Below are positions 9,201 to 19,793 of a stretch of DNA of 64,000 bases, piece after piece. The DNA lies in assembly GCF_015645445.1 (NCBI RefSeq), contig NZ_JADOGI010000006.1, positions 42,846 to 106,845 of the forward strand. The letters are read 5' to 3'. The DNA comes from Nonomuraea cypriaca (GTDB lineage: Bacteria; Actinomycetota; Actinomycetes; Streptosporangiales; Streptosporangiaceae). Below the pieces are notes generated by a model. The model was not told the origin of the DNA. It was given only the letters and a program-made list of their open reading frames with translations, and did no database searches. The number at the start of each line of letters is the position of its first letter. The first letter of the stretch is position 1. Made by a program: the position numbers and the translations under genes.

Positions 9201-9860
9201 GTCGGGGTGGGCCTCGTCGATCCCGGTGTCCAGGACGGCGACCTTGACGCCCTTGCCGTCGTAGCCGTCCTGCCATGCCTGCGGAGCGCCCACCTGCGGG
9301 ACGCTGTGCTCCAGCGTCGCGGACACCTTGCCGTCGAGCCAGACCCTGGCCAGCCCGTCGCGTAACTGCGGCTCGTCACCGGCGCGGGCGATGCCCCACA
9401 GCACGGGCAGGTCGTCCTTGTCCGCCTTCATGGCCCGCGCGTTGACGCTGCGCAGCGTGACGGCCTTCGCGCCGCTCTCCTTGTACGACAGGATGAGCGG
9501 CAGTACGTCGCTGCTCGCGTCGTCATAGCCCTGCTCGATCAGGTCGCCGACGGAGAACAACCGCTCGTCCACGAGCTTCCTGGACAGGTAGGGCACCATG
9601 TCGGCGGGGGTGACGACGAGGTCGCCGTCCTCCTCCCTGGTGAAGAACCTGATGTCCTCCCTGCCCTTGCCGGGTGCCACGGTCGCGGCGCGCTTCCCGC
9701 CGGCGAACTCCTGGACCGTCACCACGTCACCGGTGATCAGCGTGACCCGGTGCAGGTCTCCGGGTATCGAGGGCTCGGGTTCCGCGGCCTGTGCGGGCGC
9801 CGGTACGGCGAGCATGGCCAGGCCCACGCCGGCGACGGCGAGGCGGGTGATCCATCGCAT
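6240..9860 (-). CDS. Secreted S8 family serine peptidase (subtilase)
   Basis: 1206 aa. The signal peptide ends near residue 26 and an inhibitor-like propeptide follows to about 190. The catalytic triad is clear: Asp211 in VAVLDTGID, His243 in GHGTHVA, Ser418 in SGTSMATPHVAG, with oxyanion Asn340 in AAGN. A protease-associated-like segment and long beta-rich C-terminal domains follow, giving a protein far longer than simple subtilisins. It is an extracellular protease, probably for protein scavenging. It faces the LuxR-type gene tail to tail with only nine bases between stops. Confidence 0.92.
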   Translation of the reverse strand: MRWITRLAVAGVGLAMLAVPAPAQAAEPEPSIPGDLHRVTLITGDVVTVQEFAGGKRAATVAPGKGREDIRFFTREEDGDLVVTPADMVPYLSRKLVDERLFSVGDLIEQGYDDASSDVLPLILSYKESGAKAVTLRSVNARAMKADKDDLPVLWGIARAGDEPQLRDGLARVWLDGKVSATLEHSVPQVGAPQAWQDGYDGKGVKVAVLDTGIDEAHPDVAGKITEVRNFTDEESAKDGHGHGTHVAATVAGSGTASNGLRKGVAPGAELAIGKVLDSRGNGTESEVLAGMEWAARDSGADVVNMSLGGGPTDGTDPLSTAVDTLTEETGTLFVIAAGNDGGEYTVGSPGAATSALTVGAVDANDALAPFSSRGPRLDEAPKPDITAPGVNITAARAAGTGLGTPVDDLHTRLSGTSMATPHVAGAAAVLAQRHPEWKAGQLKDALVSTAKTIDGQTPYEQGGGRLDVARAVRQTVTATASLGLGVLEDGDTETPGGTVTYTNTGQAPVSLTLTPTLNNLDGDAPAEGAVSLSTTTLTVDAGASATVQVGVDVAKLTHGRHAGYLTAGTADGSVVAHTTLALTRRGKTHKVHFTGIERDGSPARVPLISMYGAASRDDVHGYIMRELEGWTVEVPAGTYHTQAIMGETSDELPIDSLVVIPELAVTGDMEVVLDARTAVPVEIRTSQPVIQEGISTYYTHRTYGSRKITLTAMNFPSVEGLAVTPTAPVADGTFEFASRWQLAAPRVTTRLGREALVVRPTIRSPEFTGRKRWPLVDGGSGDVTGLDVTGKAVVITSKSFGDWTTAKLKAIAEAGAAAVVVVGPDGRAMWQPWTPVGARDPLPTLMITHDRGQVLLEKARAGGAVLEATGAFATPYLYEVMQVSSGRVPERVVHDVNWRNTALVDTGYQESGGGSYGKDQRFGWRPWQQYDLDLQMETQRNVRTPLRRAEYVSSGDTQWQHVVQHMQTWESQSRLRGGITDQPRTYRAGEIVKERWFGPVVRPAAQTATRTGDVMSVQVPEFVDADGHYGYSGGSGDKDTASARFYRDGQLVEERANLRGAFPAVPQDAEYRLELSTTRTSAEWRYATATESAWTFRSAPAEGTQPLAMLGVDYDVPADLEGKVRRTLPVKLGFTAPGARTLTAEMSYDDGATWRRLPLIPLGRGRYTTLASHRATGTGVSMRVTATGAAGNRFEQTITRAYGVG

Positions 9861-10014
9861 GAACGAACCGATCTGTTGTGCTTTAGATGCGCTTTACTCG
9901 TTCATGAGGATGAGGGATCATCCGAGCACTCGGGACGTATTGGCCTGGCCAAACGGCGACATGTCGCGAATATGACATCACTTCCGCCGCTCTGGGTGGA
10001 GTGATCGTAGGCCC

Positions 10015-10226
10015 TCAGGCGCACTTCGTGCCGCGGGGCGGTAGCTCGCGGGTGGTGACGTACCTGCTGACGTGGTCGATGACGCAGGGGTTGGCCATCG
10101 CGGCGAAGAGATTGTGCCCCGGGCTGTCATGCTCGATGGTCCGGCTGCCCGGTACCTGGGCGATGACCCGCGACGTGGCCGCGAAGTCCAGCCATGTCCC
10201 GGCGCCCAGCATCGGCGGCAACTTGC
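10015..10226 (-). pseudogene. C-terminal fragment of an alpha/beta hydrolase (TAP-like C-terminal domain)
   Basis: About 70 residues remain: LPPMLGAGTWLDFA, then VPGSRTIEHDSPGHNLF with the catalytic His, then MANPCVIDHVSRYVT and a Cys near the end. This matches the last domain of secreted TAP-type hydrolases. Everything upstream, including the Ser nucleophile, is gone. Homology stops at about 10222-10230, exactly where the next fragment begins on the other strand. Confidence 0.7.
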
Positions 10227-10673
10227 GCGGCCGCGGAGCTGGCGGGCACACCGGTGGTGATGCTCACGGCGTTCGGCGACGAGGAGAACGTACGGCTGGC
10301 GCTCCAGCAGGGCGTTTCCGGATTCGTCCTGAAGAGCTGTGAACCTGACGAGCTGATCCGGGCGGTCCGCGCAGCGCACGCGGGCCAGGCGTACCTGTCG
10401 CCCGCCGTGACGCGGCACGTGCTGGGCATGGTCTCGTTCGACACGGGCGAGCGCGGCCGTGACGCCGCTCGGCGGCTGGCCGCGCTCACCCCTCGCGAAC
10501 TCGACGTTCTCCGCGAGGTGGCCGAAGGGCTGTCCAACGTCGAGGTGGGCAGGCGGCTCCACATGAGCGAGGCCACCGTCAAGACGTACGTGAGCCGCAT
10601 CCTGACCAAGCTGGGCTGCGCCAACCGGGTGCAGGCAGCCCTCCTACTGCGCGACGCCGGACCCCAGGGCTGA
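10227..10673 (+). pseudogene. C-terminal part of a NarL-type response regulator
   Basis: The frame starts abruptly at AAELAGTPVVMLTAFGDEE, the fourth strand of a receiver domain, and then runs to the end with a full LuxR HTH (LTPRELDVLREVAEGLSNVEVG, split by the family core). The first 70 or so residues, including the phosphoacceptor Asp, are missing. No ribosome binding site precedes any in-frame start. It is most likely a dead fragment, though the HTH could still be expressed from an internal GTG/ATG near 10255. Confidence 0.7.
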
Positions 10674-10829
10674 GGGCGCCGCCCCCAGAGCAGAGAACGC
10701 GGGTCCGGAGGCTGAGGGCGTCGGCCTCCGGGAATGAGGGGCCCCGGGCTGAGGGCGTCGATCTCCGGGACAGAGGACGCTGAGTTCAGGGACAGAGGAC
10801 ATCGGCCCTCGGGGATGAGGGGTTCCGTT
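10674..10829. other. Degenerate short repeats (CTGAGGGCGTCG / CTCCGGGA)
   Basis: The 156 bases between the pseudogene and the tetR-type stop hold several imperfect copies of a CTGAGGGCG...CTCCGGGA pattern with related ACAGAGGAC pieces. No gene is seen. Confidence 0.4.
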
Positions 10830-11441
10830 TCATCCTGGGCGCAGGGCGAGATGGAGGAGGGCGTCGGCCAGGAGAAGGGTCTGCCGCTCGCAACCCGCCT
10901 CGTCCGCCGTCTCCGCGTACTCGAAGACCAGTCCGTCCATCCGGTGGATGAGGAAGCGGGTGAGCTCGCGGACGGGAACGGCCGTCCGGAGGCCGTCCGC
11001 CTCGGCGGCGGCGGTGAGGCGGGCTTCGATGAGATCGCCGCCGAACGGGGCGTTCACCGCGGCCCAGAGGTCGGCCTCCTTCGGGATCAGGGTCTCCTTG
11101 TTGCGGATCGCCCACATGAGCAGCTCCACCAGCGCCAGATGGAGCCCGAGGTGGTCCCGGATCCACCGCCAGTACATGGCGACGATCTCGCGCAGGGTCG
11201 CCTCGAACCCGCCTTCGCGCAGATCCTCGAACGCGGTCCGCATGGTGGCCTGGCCGCGTTCGAGGATCAGCAGGTTGAGCTCGTCCTTGTTGCGGAAGCA
11301 GTAGTGGAGGCTGCCGAGCGGCACCTGCGCCTGCTCCGCGATGCGGCGGGTGGTCGCGCGGGCCAGGCCCTCGGTGGCGATCACGTGTACGGCGGCGTCG
11401 ACGATGAGGCGTCGCCGCTCATCGGCGGACAAGTAGGTCAT
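10830..11441 (-). CDS. TetR family transcriptional regulator
   Basis: 203 aa. The N-terminal TetR HTH is clear: RRRLIVDAAVHVIATEGL, then TTRRIAEQAQVPLGSLHYCF. The ligand-binding part is the C-terminal-deletion-tolerant helical type seen in many TetR proteins. It lies downstream of and in the same direction as the alpha/beta hydrolase gene, 25 bases away, so the pair is probably co-transcribed and self-regulated through the inverted repeat upstream of the hydrolase. Confidence 0.9.
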   Translation of the reverse strand: MTYLSADERRRLIVDAAVHVIATEGLARATTRRIAEQAQVPLGSLHYCFRNKDELNLLILERGQATMRTAFEDLREGGFEATLREIVAMYWRWIRDHLGLHLALVELLMWAIRNKETLIPKEADLWAAVNAPFGGDLIEARLTAAAEADGLRTAVPVRELTRFLIHRMDGLVFEYAETADEAGCERQTLLLADALLHLALRPG

Positions 11442-11466
11442 GAGAGCTACACGATGTCACATGACA

Positions 11467-12312
11467 TCACACGATGAAGGAACGCAGGAGGGCGAAGAAC
11501 CGCTCCCCTTCGGTGTCAGGTATGAAATGTCCGGACTTGTCGAATACCTCCAGTCGCGACCCCACGGGCAGCGCCGCCATGATCTCGTCGGCCATGGTCA
11601 GCGGCGTGATCGGGTCACGGGAGCCCGCGACGACCAGCGTCGGACACCGGATCGCCGCGAGACCGGGCCGCAGGTCGAACCGCTCCTGCGAGAGGAACCT
11701 CATGGTCAGCTCGGGGTTGGGGACCATCCGCAGCATGGCGTGAACGTCCTCGGTCGAGGGAAAGGCCGGGTCCGGACTGTACGCGGGCGCACACAACCGC
11801 CCGAAAGCCGCGAACGTCTCCGGCGTACCCTCCGTGAGGAACGCCTTGGCGGCCAGCGCCGCCGCCTCGCCCGCCTCCGTACGGAATCCCTCGACGACCA
11901 GATCGACGTCCATGCGCGCCATCGTGCTCTGCAGGATCAGCCTGGCGGGGTGATCGGGATGCCGGCCGGCGTAGTGCATCGCGACGATGCCCCCGAACGA
12001 CCAGCCGAGGACGATCGGCTTGGTGATGCCGAGGGCGTCGCACAGGGCGGGGATGTCGTCGGCCCACTGGTCGAGATTCCAGGTCGCCGGGTCGGAGTCC
12101 TGGCTGCGGCCGTTGCCGCGCTGGTCGACGTACACGATCTGGGCGAGGTCGGCGAGGCGTCCGTACGCGGGCTTGAAGATCGAGTGGTCGTGCCCCGGGC
12201 CGCCGTGGAGCAGCAGGAGGGTGGGCTTCTCCCGCATCGTGTCCCCGTCGGGGACCAGGCCGGGGCCTTCGACGTCCGCGAATAACGACGTGCCGTTCAC
12301 CTGGATGCGCAT
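11467..12312 (-). CDS. Alpha/beta fold hydrolase (prolyl aminopeptidase-like)
   Basis: 281 aa. The oxyanion motif HGGPGHDHS and a nucleophile elbow GWSFGG (Ser105) are followed by an Asp in VVAGSRDPITP and a His in KSGHFIPDTE, completing the triad. HGGPG and YVDQRGNGRS resemble proline iminopeptidase-type enzymes, but the substrate cannot be read from sequence. No signal peptide is present, so the enzyme is cytoplasmic. A TTGGTC/GACCAA operator-like palindrome lies 21 bases before the start, and a TetR gene follows in the same operon. Confidence 0.88.
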   Translation of the reverse strand: MRIQVNGTSLFADVEGPGLVPDGDTMREKPTLLLLHGGPGHDHSIFKPAYGRLADLAQIVYVDQRGNGRSQDSDPATWNLDQWADDIPALCDALGITKPIVLGWSFGGIVAMHYAGRHPDHPARLILQSTMARMDVDLVVEGFRTEAGEAAALAAKAFLTEGTPETFAAFGRLCAPAYSPDPAFPSTEDVHAMLRMVPNPELTMRFLSQERFDLRPGLAAIRCPTLVVAGSRDPITPLTMADEIMAALPVGSRLEVFDKSGHFIPDTEGERFFALLRSFIV

Positions 12313-12332
12313 GGGGTCTCCGTTTCGAGAAG

Positions 12333-12361
12333 TTGGTCAAGCGACCAAGTCATCTGACCAA
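12333..12361. promoter_or_regulatory. Probable TetR operator (TTGGTC-N4-GACCAA)
   Basis: Perfect 6-base inverted repeat TTGGTC AAGC GACCAA, with a further GACCAA half-site 8 bases beyond. It sits in the promoter of the hydrolase-tetR pair, which suggests binding by the TetR protein encoded there. Confidence 0.5.
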
Positions 12362-12481
12362 CATAACCCCATATGGTTCGGTGTGCGGTGATGGTCGGTC
12401 GGCAGGACCGCATGCCGCTGTTCCACCTGCGCGAATTGCTGAGCAGTATCGCCCACGACTGCTGGGCCGGCGGTTCCAGGG

Positions 12482-12967
12482 TCAGTGGCCGGGCCGCTTG
12501 ATGGTCGAGGCGAGCAGGAGCAGCAGCGCGCTCTGGGCGAGCATGCCGGGCGCGAGCGGCGGCGCGGAACCGACCGACTTGGTGAGTGCGTACCACCACT
12601 GGGTGAGCGGCGAGAGGCCCTCCCATGCGGGGTCGAACGCGCCCGCGCCGTAATTGACGGACACGTGCATGTAGACGCCGTACGCCGAGGCGAGCAGGAC
12701 GACCAGCGCCAGCACGCGGACCACGGTGAGCGTACGCGGGGACCCGCCCGCGGCGAGGAGCACCAGCGCGATCCCGAGGAGCAGGAGGGCGGACCAGGGG
12801 ATGAATTGCACCGGGGTCTGCCAGTGGCGCTCGAAGGCGAGCTCCAGCCCGGCCCCCACGATGCCGATCGCGACGAGGGCCAGCAGGCCGACGCGTGGCG
12901 TCAGGAGTTTGCTCCCGGCGAGTCGTTGGCGGGTGGGCTGCTCGGAGGTCTCGGAGGTCGAGGTCAT
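12482..12967 (-). CDS. Small integral membrane protein, unknown
   Basis: 161 aa with four predicted membrane helices (GLLALVAIGIVGAGLELAF, then ALLLLGIALVLLAAG, then VVRVLALVVLLASAYGVYM, and a C-terminal LAQSALLLLLAST). A hydrophilic N-terminus of about 20 residues precedes them. No family is recognised. It stands alone between the hydrolase operon and lpdA. Confidence 0.7.
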   Translation of the reverse strand: MTSTSETSEQPTRQRLAGSKLLTPRVGLLALVAIGIVGAGLELAFERHWQTPVQFIPWSALLLLGIALVLLAAGGSPRTLTVVRVLALVVLLASAYGVYMHVSVNYGAGAFDPAWEGLSPLTQWWYALTKSVGSAPPLAPGMLAQSALLLLLASTIKRPGH

Positions 12968-13079
12968 GGGCGGGCCACCGTCCGGAGGTGAGATTTGCAG
13001 GGTCGACTCAAACCTGTCCGGCTCTTCTCAGAGAATTCTCAGTGGATTCTGAAGATCCGGTGAGAATGCGGCACTCCAG

Positions 13080-13191
13080 CCCGGGTCCAGGCCCAGGCTC
13101 CAGCCCGGGTCCAGGCCCGAGCTCCAGTCGGGGTCCAGGCCCGAGCTCCAGTCGGGGTCCAGGCCCGAGCTCCGGTTCAGGCCCAGGCCGG
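13080..13191. repeat. 24-bp tandem repeat, about 4.7 copies
   Basis: Units begin at 13080, 13104, 13128 and 13152, with a partial fifth at 13176. The core is GGGTCCAGGCCCGAGCTCCAG. Copies differ at a few positions. The repeat lies in the gap downstream of lpdA and has no gene of its own. Confidence 0.85.
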
Positions 13192-13198
13192 GATGGGA

Positions 13199-13231
13199 GT
13201 GATCGGTACGGCCCGGGGCCGTACCGATCAC
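13199..13231 (-). terminator. Strong hairpin after lpdA
   Basis: A perfect 16-base inverted repeat (GATCGGTACGGCCC and its complement) with a one-base centre, six bases beyond the lpdA stop. No T-run follows, so it is a GC-type terminator or 3'-end stabiliser. Confidence 0.6.
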
Positions 13232-13237
13232 CAGGGC

Positions 13238-14617
<1,380 letters not shown>

Positions 14618-14654
14618 GAGTCGGACCATACCGTCCGGCCGCGCACACCCGACG

Positions 14655-15029
14655 CTAGACCTCCACCTCGTACGGCAGCGCGAGCTCATCCGCCGGGACC
14701 CCGCGGATGCCCCAGTTCACCTTGGGCATCTCGATGATCGTGATCTCCACGTCCTCGGCATAGTATCCGAACTTGTCGTAGATCTCCCGGATCAGCGCCC
14801 GCTTGGCGTCGTCGCTGCGCCCCGTGAAGCAGACGATCTCGATGATCAGATAGGCGTCACCGCGCTGCGGGCAGACGAAATCGTCGGCGTCCAGCAACAG
14901 GAACCGATGGAACCGCTTCTCCTCCGGCAGACCCCACGCGCTGACCAGGCACGACTGGATGAGGTCGGAGACCTCCCGCCGGCGTCCCGCCCACACGTCG
15001 CGGCGCCCGTACACCTTCACCTGAGCCAT
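14655..15029 (-). CDS. Tautomerase family protein
   Basis: 124 aa, starting [13 protein letters not shown] and containing [20 protein letters not shown], which resembles long tautomerase-superfamily proteins. The usual catalytic Pro right after Met is absent (Ala-Gln here), so a changed activity is possible. Its ATG overlaps base for base with the divergent response regulator ATG, so the two genes share a very short promoter region or one start is internal. Confidence 0.7.
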   Translation of the reverse strand: MAQVKVYGRRDVWAGRRREVSDLIQSCLVSAWGLPEEKRFHRFLLLDADDFVCPQRGDAYLIIEIVCFTGRSDDAKRALIREIYDKFGYYAEDVEITIIEMPKVNWGIRGVPADELALPYEVEV

Positions 15030-15699
15030 GTCGGCCAATATAGAGGGCGTGATCCGCATACTGCTGGCCGACGACGAAGCCATGATGCGTGCCGGGCTCC
15101 GGGCCATCCTCGGCTCGGACCCCGCCCTGGAGGTGGTGGCCGAGGCTGGCGACGGCAGGCAGGCCGTCGACCTGGCCATCAGCCACCGCCCCGACGTGGC
15201 GCTGCTCGACATCCGCATGCCCAGGCTCGACGGCCTGGCCGCGGCGGCCGAGATCCGCCGGGTCGCGCCGGAGACGGCGGTGGTGATGCTGACCACGTTC
15301 GGGGAGGACGACTACATCGCCAAGGCGCTCGACTTCGGGGCGGGCGGGTTCCTGCTCAAGTCCGGCGACCCACGCGAGCTGATCGCCGGGATCCACGCGG
15401 TCGCGGAGGGGGCGGCGTACCTGTCGCCGAAGGTCGCGCAGCGCGTCATCGCCCAGCTCGCGGGCGGCCGGATGACCAGGGGGGCGGCGGCCCGCGACCG
15501 CATCGAGAGCCTCACGGAGCGCGAGCGCGAGGTGCTCGCCCTGCTCGGCGCCGGTCTGTCCAACGCGGAGATCGCCCGCAGGCTGCACATCGTGGAGGGC
15601 ACGGTCAAGGCGTACGTGAGCGCCATCCTCACCCGGCTCGACGTACGCAACCGCGTACAGGCCGCGATCATCGCCCACGAGGCGGGATTGGTAGCCTGA
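15028..15699 (+). CDS. NarL/FixJ family response regulator (orphan)
   Basis: 223 aa. The receiver domain has the acidic DDEAMM pair, phosphoacceptor Asp in LLDIRMPRLDG, Thr in MLTTFGEDD and Lys in LLKSGDP. The C-terminal LuxR HTH reads LTEREREVLALLGAGLSNAEIA. No histidine kinase is adjacent. Two starts are possible: ATG 15028, overlapping the divergent tautomerase start, or GTG 15049. The GTG has GAGGG too close to be an ideal ribosome binding site. The stop is four bases from pyrD. Confidence 0.88.
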   Translation: MSANIEGVIRILLADDEAMMRAGLRAILGSDPALEVVAEAGDGRQAVDLAISHRPDVALLDIRMPRLDGLAAAAEIRRVAPETAVVMLTTFGEDDYIAKALDFGAGGFLLKSGDPRELIAGIHAVAEGAAYLSPKVAQRVIAQLAGGRMTRGAAARDRIESLTEREREVLALLGAGLSNAEIARRLHIVEGTVKAYVSAILTRLDVRNRVQAAIIAHEAGLVA

Positions 15700-15702
15700 C
15701 CC

Positions 15703-16758
<1,056 letters not shown>

Positions 16759-16809
16759 CACTCGCCCGCGTCGCGGAAGCCCGCCGGATATATCTCCTAT
16801 TGTGGGGCG

Positions 16810-17364
16810 ATGATCGAAGATGTGACCCTCGCCGGGGGCGTGGTCCTGCGCCAGATGACCGAGCAGGACGCCGAGGCCCTGCTGGCCGCCTGCATCCGCA
16901 ACCGCGAGCACCTGCGGCGCTGGGAGCCGCGCAGGCCCGAGGACTTCTACACCCTGGCGGGCCAGGCCATCCGGCTCAAGGGCCTGCTGCAGCAGCAGGC
17001 CAGGGACCAGGCGATGCCGTGGGCGCTCACCGACGGTGAGCGAATCGTGGGCCGCGTGACGCTCAACGACATCGTCCGCGGCCCGTTCCTCAACGCCCAA
17101 ATGGGCTACTGGATCGACGCCGACTACACCGGGCGCGGCCTGGCCACCCAGGCCGCGCTGGAGGTGTGCAGGATGGCCGACCAGGACCTCGGCCTGCACA
17201 GGATCGCGGCGGGCACGCTGCTCGACAACGTGGCCTCCCAGAGCGTCCTGCGCAAGGCCGGCTTCGAACGGTTCGGCACCGCCCCGCGCTACCTGGAGAT
17301 CGACGGCAGGTGGCAGGACCACCACCTGTTCCAGCGCATTCTGAACGACCGCCCGGCCTTCTGA
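16810..17364 (+). CDS. GNAT N-acetyltransferase (RimJ/RimL-like)
   Basis: 184 aa. GNAT elements are visible: the EDFYTLAGQAI region, the VGRVTLNDIVRGPFLNAQMGYW beta core read in two parts, the acetyl-CoA loop YTGRGLATQAA, and the LDNVASQSVLRKAGF motif. RimJ/RimL-type enzymes acetylate protein N-termini or small molecules; the substrate here is unknown. The ATG has no strong ribosome binding site, but the frame matches the family from the first residues. Confidence 0.9.
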   Translation: MIEDVTLAGGVVLRQMTEQDAEALLAACIRNREHLRRWEPRRPEDFYTLAGQAIRLKGLLQQQARDQAMPWALTDGERIVGRVTLNDIVRGPFLNAQMGYWIDADYTGRGLATQAALEVCRMADQDLGLHRIAAGTLLDNVASQSVLRKAGFERFGTAPRYLEIDGRWQDHHLFQRILNDRPAF

Positions 17365-17370
17365 TCGGGC

Positions 17371-18963
17371 TCACACGCTGGGCCTGGTGGACTCCGCGTC
17401 GTGCGTCATCTCGTCGATGCGCTCCATCACCGCCCTGACCTGCGTCCTGCCCGCCCGGTGCGGCCGCCGCCGCTGCCACGGGTGCGGGCCGGCGAGAGGG
17501 CGGTACTCCACGCCGATGGCGTCCAGCCGGCCGAGGTGCTCGGCCAGCCGGCCGTCGAAGTCCGCTTGCGCGCCGCCCGACCAGGCCACCTCCGCGAGCG
17601 CGCAGGCCCTCGGCCACAGGCGGTAGTCCACAGTACGGGCGTCGGGCACGCGCTCGGTCCAGAGCTGCGCCTGCGCCCCCAGGACCCGTGCGCGCTCCTC
17701 CGGCGTCCAGTCCCCGGGCGCCGGCTCGAACGCGGCGACGTCCTCGACCGTGATCGCGTCGCCGATGGCCATCGGCTCGTCGGGCGAGCCGGCCTCGGCG
17801 TAGTCGAGGTACAGCGGGAACACCGGCGTCGCCACCACGTCGTGCCCCGCCGCCGCGGCGCGCCTGCCCACGCCCATGCCGCGCCAGGGCATGACGATCG
17901 TGTCCTGCCGCAGCCCGCCGCTGACGAACGCCTCGTCCCACACCACCGCGCGGGCGCCCCGCTCGGCCAGCGCGTCCGCCAGTTGCCGCAGGAACCACGC
18001 CTGCAGGTCGTTGGCGGTGGCCAGCCCGAGCGAGTCGCGGTACGCCGTGATCTCCGCCGAGGCGGCCCAGTGGTCGAGCACCACCTCGTCACCGCCGATG
18101 TGCACGTAGGGAGTCTCGCCCAGGGCGCCGATCAGCTCGTCGAAGATCGTGGTCAGGAACTCGACGGTCGGCGGCAGCGGCGCCAGGATCGCGGGCGAGA
18201 TGCCCCACCGGTCCAGCACGTCGTGCCGCTCCCCGGTGGCCCCGAGCGCCGGGTACGCCGCCAGGACCGCCGAAGCGTGTCCCGGCACGTCGATCTCGGG
18301 CACGATCGTCACGCACCGCGCCCGTGCGTACGCGCCCATCTCCGCCAGGTCGTCGAGCGTGTAGTAGCCCCCGTGCGGGACCTCGTCGTACGCCGCAGGC
18401 TCCCCGTGATGGTTGACCGCCGTACGCGGCCGGTGCGAGGCCACCTCCTGCAACAGCGGGTACGCCCTGCTCTCCACTCGCCACCCCTGGTCGTCCACCA
18501 GGTGCAGATGAAGCCGGTTCAGCTTGTGCACCGCCAGCAGGTCGATGAGCCGGAGGATCTCCCGCTTGGGCAGGAAATGCCGGGCCACGTCCAGGTGGAC
18601 CCCCCGCCACGCGAACCGCGGCGCGTCCTCGATCCGCACCCCGGGCACCGGCCACGACGCCCGGGTGGAGAACCGGTAGGACGCGTCGGGCAGCAGCTGG
18701 TGCAGCGACTGCGCAGCGTAGAAGGCCCCGGCCCGCCCGCCGGCTGCGATCTCCACCCCGCGCGACCCGGTGGTCAGCCGGTACGCCTCCTCGCCGAGCC
18801 CGGGATCCAGCCGGACGTCGATCTCACCCGAGTCGCCGGGGCGCAGGTCGAGCAAGGGGAGCGCGTGGCGTACGGCGTCGGCGAGATCGCCGGACACGAT
18901 CGAGCCGGCCGTCAGCTCGCAGGAGGCGGAAAGCTCGTTGAGCAGCTGTGGGCGAGGAATCAT
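17371..18963 (-). CDS. Beta-N-acetylhexosaminidase (GH20)
   Basis: 530 aa. An N-terminal GH20b domain is followed by a TIM barrel with RGVHLDVARHF, HLHLVDDQGWR, and HIGGDEV, whose Asp-Glu pair is the catalytic acid and partner residue. No signal peptide is seen at this start, which begins at MIPRPQLLNE. The start overlaps the amidase stop by four bases (ATGA), so the two are translationally coupled. A role in releasing N-acetylglucosamine from muropeptides or chitin is likely. Confidence 0.93.
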   Translation of the reverse strand: MIPRPQLLNELSASCELTAGSIVSGDLADAVRHALPLLDLRPGDSGEIDVRLDPGLGEEAYRLTTGSRGVEIAAGGRAGAFYAAQSLHQLLPDASYRFSTRASWPVPGVRIEDAPRFAWRGVHLDVARHFLPKREILRLIDLLAVHKLNRLHLHLVDDQGWRVESRAYPLLQEVASHRPRTAVNHHGEPAAYDEVPHGGYYTLDDLAEMGAYARARCVTIVPEIDVPGHASAVLAAYPALGATGERHDVLDRWGISPAILAPLPPTVEFLTTIFDELIGALGETPYVHIGGDEVVLDHWAASAEITAYRDSLGLATANDLQAWFLRQLADALAERGARAVVWDEAFVSGGLRQDTIVMPWRGMGVGRRAAAAGHDVVATPVFPLYLDYAEAGSPDEPMAIGDAITVEDVAAFEPAPGDWTPEERARVLGAQAQLWTERVPDARTVDYRLWPRACALAEVAWSGGAQADFDGRLAEHLGRLDAIGVEYRPLAGPHPWQRRRPHRAGRTQVRAVMERIDEMTHDAESTRPSV

Positions 18964-19793
18964 GCTTTGAGATAGTGCTGCAATCCGTTCGCCAGCGCCA
19001 CCGCGATCCGCTGCCGGAATTTCGGATCCAGGAACTTGGCCGCCTCGCCGGGGTTCTTCATGTTGCCGCACTCCACGAGGACCTTCGGCACGGTCGAGAG
19101 GTTGAGACCGCCCAGGTCGTCGCGGTAGTCGAGGGCCTTGGCGCCGATGTAGGTGGAGTACGGCAGGCGCGTCCCCTCGGTCAAGGCGGCGCGTACGGCC
19201 AGGCCCAGCCTGTCGGAGGCGCGCACGACCTTGTCCACCGGCCCGTTGATCTTCTTCGGCATGATGACGTGGAACCCGCGGTTGCCGGGTGCCGAGCCGT
19301 CGGCGTGCACGGAGATCGCCGCGTCCGCCCCGGCCTGGTTGCCGATCGCGGCCCGCTCGGTGATGCACGGGCCCACGCCGTCGTTGCTCTTCCTGGTGAG
19401 CTTGACCGTCGCGCCGCGGCTCTTGAGTATCTTGCGGAGCCGGTTGGAGACGTCCCAGGTGAAGGCGGCCTCGCTGTAGCCGCCGGCCGTGTCGGTGCCG
19501 GTCGTGTCGCACGCCTTCCAGTGGGTCAGAACGTTGACCTTCCTGTTGATGGCGGCAGGAGCGCGGTAGTTGCCCCCGTTGTGGCCCGGGTCGATGACGA
19601 CGACCTTGCCGTCGAGCGGCTTGGCCTCCGGCGAGTCCTCGCTCACCGGAGGATCACTCACCGAAGGCTCGCTCGCCGGAGCCTGCGTCACCACGGGCTC
19701 CCGGCCTGCCGCGGCGTCACCGGGGACGGCGGCACCGCACGCCGAGGCGATCAGGCCGCAGACGGCGAGCACTAAGGCTGGAAGAGCACGCAT
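18960..19793 (-). CDS. N-acetylmuramoyl-L-alanine amidase (Amidase_3), lipoprotein
   Basis: 277 aa. The signal peptide ends in a lipobox (LIASACG), so the protein is probably membrane-anchored. A Pro/Ser/Glu-rich linker leads to an Amidase_3 domain with zinc ligands in VVIDPGHNGG, YSEAAF and ISVHADGS and the catalytic Glu in VLVECGNMKN. It cuts the amide between muramic acid and L-alanine. Start taken at the Met of the lipoprotein signal. It is the first gene of a two-gene cell-wall degradation operon with the GH20 enzyme. Confidence 0.94.
   Translation of the reverse strand: MRALPALVLAVCGLIASACGAAVPGDAAAGREPVVTQAPASEPSVSDPPVSEDSPEAKPLDGKVVVIDPGHNGGNYRAPAAINRKVNVLTHWKACDTTGTDTAGGYSEAAFTWDVSNRLRKILKSRGATVKLTRKSNDGVGPCITERAAIGNQAGADAAISVHADGSAPGNRGFHVIMPKKINGPVDKVVRASDRLGLAVRAALTEGTRLPYSTYIGAKALDYRDDLGGLNLSTVPKVLVECGNMKNPGEAAKFLDPKFRQRIAVALANGLQHYLKA

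Noticed and set aside
12377..12500. Possible short gene or transposase remnant between the hydrolase and the membrane protein
   Set aside because: About 35 codons in one frame, with no recognisable motif or inverted repeats.
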